24,935 bases of DNA from a virus: IMG/VR virus record IMGVR_UViG_3300013101_000087, positions 1 through 24,935 of that record. One strand, written 5' to 3'. This document shows positions 23,051 through 24,935 of this stretch, one piece after another. Within the stretch, counting starts at the first letter, position 1; each line of letters begins with the position of its first letter. The notes under the pieces were generated by a model. That model ran no database searches and was not told the origin of the DNA. It saw nothing but the letters and a program-made list of their open reading frames with translations. The position numbers were made by a program, and so were the translations under genes.

Positions 23051-23788
23051 ATGGAAAATAAAGAGTTTAGTATAGACGGATTGAGAACATTTTTTAACGC
23101 AAATACAGAAGATAATTATTACATTGTCTCACCCACCGCAGAAGATATCAGAGGCGCAGACTGGGAGTACAGCAAGTCTTACACAAAAAGCCTAGTAGCT
23201 GGTATCACAACTACCGCTGAAATGACAGATATTCTTATGAGAAGAGGCATCATAGGCCCAGAGTTTGAGCAACGTTCTAATGAACTTGCTAATGAACTAG
23301 GTGCTAAGGTTGTCGCACTAGGGGAGGTTACCAACTCAGAAGAGAAAGCAGAGTTAGCTGTTCAAGTAGCTGTTGCACGAGAAGAGCTGTTTCAGTGGAA
23401 TCAACGCTTAAATGCCCCACTTGGTAATACTTGTGAACAAATATCAGATGACGCTCGTTTGGAGTTTCTAACCTCCAAATTGATTGTCACAGATAAAGGG
23501 GAAAAGGTTTGGGAAGATTTCGATAGTTATCTAACGGAAAAAGTACAGTCTTTAGCACAGCAGTCTCGTTTTGAGATCATGTTGTATCTACAGGGCCTAG
23601 ATAGTGATTTTCTAGACAATACCCCTGAAGCATTGGCAATGAAGGAGCTTGAGACAGAAGCTTCTTTAGAAGTAATAAAAGAAATTGCGGATATGGCTGA
23701 AGAAGTGAAGGAAGAAAAAAAAGCGCCGGTAAAACCTAGACCTGTACGTAAAACACGGGCCAGAAAGACTACGAAAAAGACTGGCTAA
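23051..23788 (+). CDS. Putative tail assembly chaperone 1
   Basis: A 245-aa helical protein between the tail tube and the likely tape measure gene, the usual place of tail assembly chaperones. Residues ~44-90 (YTKSLVAGITTTAEMTDILM, then RRGI at 64-67) and ~150-164 (GEKVWEDFDSYLTEK) reappear in matching order and spacing in the next gene, suggesting a duplication. The C-terminus is a basic tail (~222-245; KKAPVKPRPVRKTRARK), possibly for binding nucleic acid or an acidic partner. An A8 run at 23715-23722 forms an A-AAA-AAA heptamer in frame; a -1 slip would replace the basic tail by five residues. It starts at ATG 23051 behind AAGGAG. Chaperone function is inferred from place and duplication. 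Confidence 0.68.
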   Translation: MENKEFSIDGLRTFFNANTEDNYYIVSPTAEDIRGADWEYSKSYTKSLVAGITTTAEMTDILMRRGIIGPEFEQRSNELANELGAKVVALGEVTNSEEKAELAVQVAVAREELFQWNQRLNAPLGNTCEQISDDARLEFLTSKLIVTDKGEKVWEDFDSYLTEKVQSLAQQSRFEIMLYLQGLDSDFLDNTPEALAMKELETEASLEVIKEIADMAEEVKEEKKAPVKPRPVRKTRARKTTKKTG

Positions 23789-23797
23789 TAATAGGTT

Positions 23798-23825
23798 AGA
23801 TGTGGGTATTAACGTACCCACATCT
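23798..23825 (+). promoter_or_regulatory. 11-bp hairpin across the start of chaperone-like gene 2
   Basis: AGATGTGGGTA (23798-23808) and TACCCACATCT (23815-23825) are a perfect inverted repeat around TTAACG. The left arm contains the ATG at 23800. AGGT (23793-23796) lies just 5' of the stem and ATG 23833 lies 7 nt past it. No T run follows, so it is not a normal terminator. It could bring the ribosome site next to ATG 23833, or hide ATG 23800. Confidence 0.75.
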
Positions 23826-23832
23826 TACTTCT

Positions 23833-24894
23833 ATGGAATTATCCTATGAAGAGATAGATCTATTAATAAGTAAGATAGCTGTAGGCAAAGCATTAATACG
23901 TACAAATAATGAGTTTATTTACCTTCATCACCCTAGCAATGAGTTAAAGATGAAAGCCAAACTCATTTATGACGACGCTTATCAGCAAGCTTTATCTGAA
24001 GGGTTATTACCTAAAAAAGATCTTGAAGATATAATACTTGCTAGAGGTATATTCAGTGACGACGACGCTGCTGCGGTTGCGAAGTTGCAATCACGTTTAG
24101 AGGGCCAAGAGGTCGTACTTGCTAAAACTTTAAAAGTTAAGGCTAATCAGGATAGAATTAAAAAAGTAATAGCGGAAATAAAAGAAGAGATGTCTGTTTT
24201 ACTTTTTAAGAAATACTCAAAGCTTTATATGTCTGCCGAGACTAAGGCAGAGGAAGAAGTCACCAGTTATAACTGCTACGAATGTACTTACACCAGTTCT
24301 GGGGAAAAGTACTGGAGTACTTACGAAGATTTTATACAAGATAGAGAAGATAAATTTAAAAACTATATCTTCTCTAATTACGTAACTCTTATACGTGGTA
24401 TAGATATATCAAAGATAAGATTTATAGCCAGAAGCACTTTATGGCGAATAAGATATAACAACAGTATGAAAACTTCGGAAACCTTATTGGGAATTCCCGC
24501 CGTTGATTATAGTATAGACCAACTTAACTTAGTATATTGGTCAAATTACTATGACCAGATATATTCGATGATGCCTACCGATAGACCCTCCGACGAAACT
24601 ATAAACGACGACGAGTTGTTAGATAAATTTATGGAAGAATATTATAACGAGATGAATAATGAAACTTCTATACAGAAAGAGAGAAAAATAAAAACTAAAG
24701 GTTTATTGTCGGCTTTTGACTCTGAAGAGGTGATAGTTACTCAGTCTAATGAGTTATACCATGACATTAAATACGATAAACCTAAAGAAGCCCAAAAGTT
24801 AAAAGATAGAACAGACATCAAAAAAAGGGTAAGTACTCAAAGTGCTAGAACTAAACAAGAAATAAATAAGCATGGAGTGGCTAAGAAAGTGTAG
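23833..24894 (+). CDS. Putative tail assembly chaperone 2 (paralogue)
   Basis: A 353-aa helical, charged protein. I start it at ATG 23833 (MELSYEEIDLL), because this lines up with the start of the previous protein (MENKEFSIDGL). The in-frame ATG 23800 would add MWVLTYPHLTS but lies inside a hairpin stem. Shared landmarks with the 23051 product: RGI at 71-73 and GEKYW at 157-161, with 84-86 residues between them in both. A CxxC (NCYECTY, 148-151) and a long C-terminal extension (~200-353) are unique; the extension ends in a basic region (KLKDRTDIKKRVSTQSARTK). The position before the tape measure fits a longer chaperone form, like lambda gpGT, made here as a separate gene. Function is inferred. 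Confidence 0.68.
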   Translation: MELSYEEIDLLISKIAVGKALIRTNNEFIYLHHPSNELKMKAKLIYDDAYQQALSEGLLPKKDLEDIILARGIFSDDDAAAVAKLQSRLEGQEVVLAKTLKVKANQDRIKKVIAEIKEEMSVLLFKKYSKLYMSAETKAEEEVTSYNCYECTYTSSGEKYWSTYEDFIQDREDKFKNYIFSNYVTLIRGIDISKIRFIARSTLWRIRYNNSMKTSETLLGIPAVDYSIDQLNLVYWSNYYDQIYSMMPTDRPSDETINDDELLDKFMEEYYNEMNNETSIQKERKIKTKGLLSAFDSEEVIVTQSNELYHDIKYDKPKEAQKLKDRTDIKKRVSTQSARTKQEINKHGVAKKV

Positions 24895-24924
24895 TTATAC
24901 TAAAGAACGTAGGGGGACAATCTA

Positions 24925-24935
24925 TTGGCTGGCGA
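24925..24935 (+). CDS. Start of next gene (partial), probably tape measure
   Basis: AGGGGG at 24911-24916 lies 8 nt before TTG 24925, which opens a frame M-A-G that runs off the window. No ATG or GTG is available there. Gene order after the chaperone-like pair suggests the tail tape measure protein, but only three codons are visible, so the product is a guess from context. Confidence 0.4.

Noticed and set aside
23715-23833. Programmed -1 frameshift fusing the two chaperone-like genes, as in lambda G/GT
   Set aside because: The second gene is in the -1 frame, but that frame has stops at 23737, 23749 and 23797 before its start, so no fusion product can form from the A8 run.
1-24935. tRNA genes, CRISPR arrays, integrase or insertion sequences
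   Set aside because: No cloverleaf-like sequence, regularly spaced repeats, recombinase motifs or terminal inverted repeats were seen on reading both strands.

Overview
The window is one strand-coherent piece of an AT-rich tailed-phage (Caudoviricetes) genome: the DNA-packaging, head, neck and early tail genes. Every supported gene reads on the + strand. Genes abut or overlap by a few bases (ATGA and TAATG junctions). No tRNA, rRNA, CRISPR array, insertion sequence or integrase is visible, and no gap between genes exceeds about 150 bp. The order is large terminase, portal, prohead protease, scaffold, decoration-type protein, HK97-fold capsid, neck genes, tail tube, chaperone-like pair, then probably the tape measure. 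No sheath gene lies between the neck and the tube, which favours a siphovirus-like (long, non-contractile) tail, although a sheath could lie outside the window. The host cannot be named; Shine-Dalgarno sites are standard for bacteria.

Layout. 52-1908: an HD-domain hydrolase, a zinc-ribbon protein, a protein with a NUMOD3-like DNA-binding start, and a probable small terminase. 1908-9115: packaging and head assembly (TerL, portal, protease, scaffold, decoration-type protein, capsid), closed by a strong terminator at about 9150-9186. 9264-11889: an accessory island with a large Vsr/EDxHD-type homing endonuclease behind its own possible promoter, a DUF1360-like membrane protein and an HNH endonuclease. 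11943-17749: virion-type genes, including three large beta-rich, fibre-like proteins in an unusual place between capsid and neck. 17752-20945: neck and tail-completion genes, interrupted by a 29-codon ORF that encodes almost nothing but a signal peptide. 21061-22650: major tail tube protein, followed by a second strong terminator (22683-22725). 22798-24894: a small gene and two tandem proteins that appear to be paralogues in the tail-chaperone position. The last 11 bases look like the TTG start of the next gene, probably the tape measure.

How the genes work together: TerS/TerL and the portal package DNA. The scaffold and the protease build and mature the procapsid made of the capsid protein. 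The 7355 product and perhaps the beta-rich proteins decorate the head. The neck genes join head to tail, and the tail tube assembles on a tape measure with chaperone help.

Most noteworthy: the signal-peptide-only ORF at 19327-19416; an 11-bp hairpin over the start region of the second chaperone-like gene, which suggests a split ribosome-binding site; the tandem chaperone-like paralogues; a sharply GC-richer block inside the fibre-like gene at 15989-17467; and a G8 tract in the fibre-like gene at 12462-14066.
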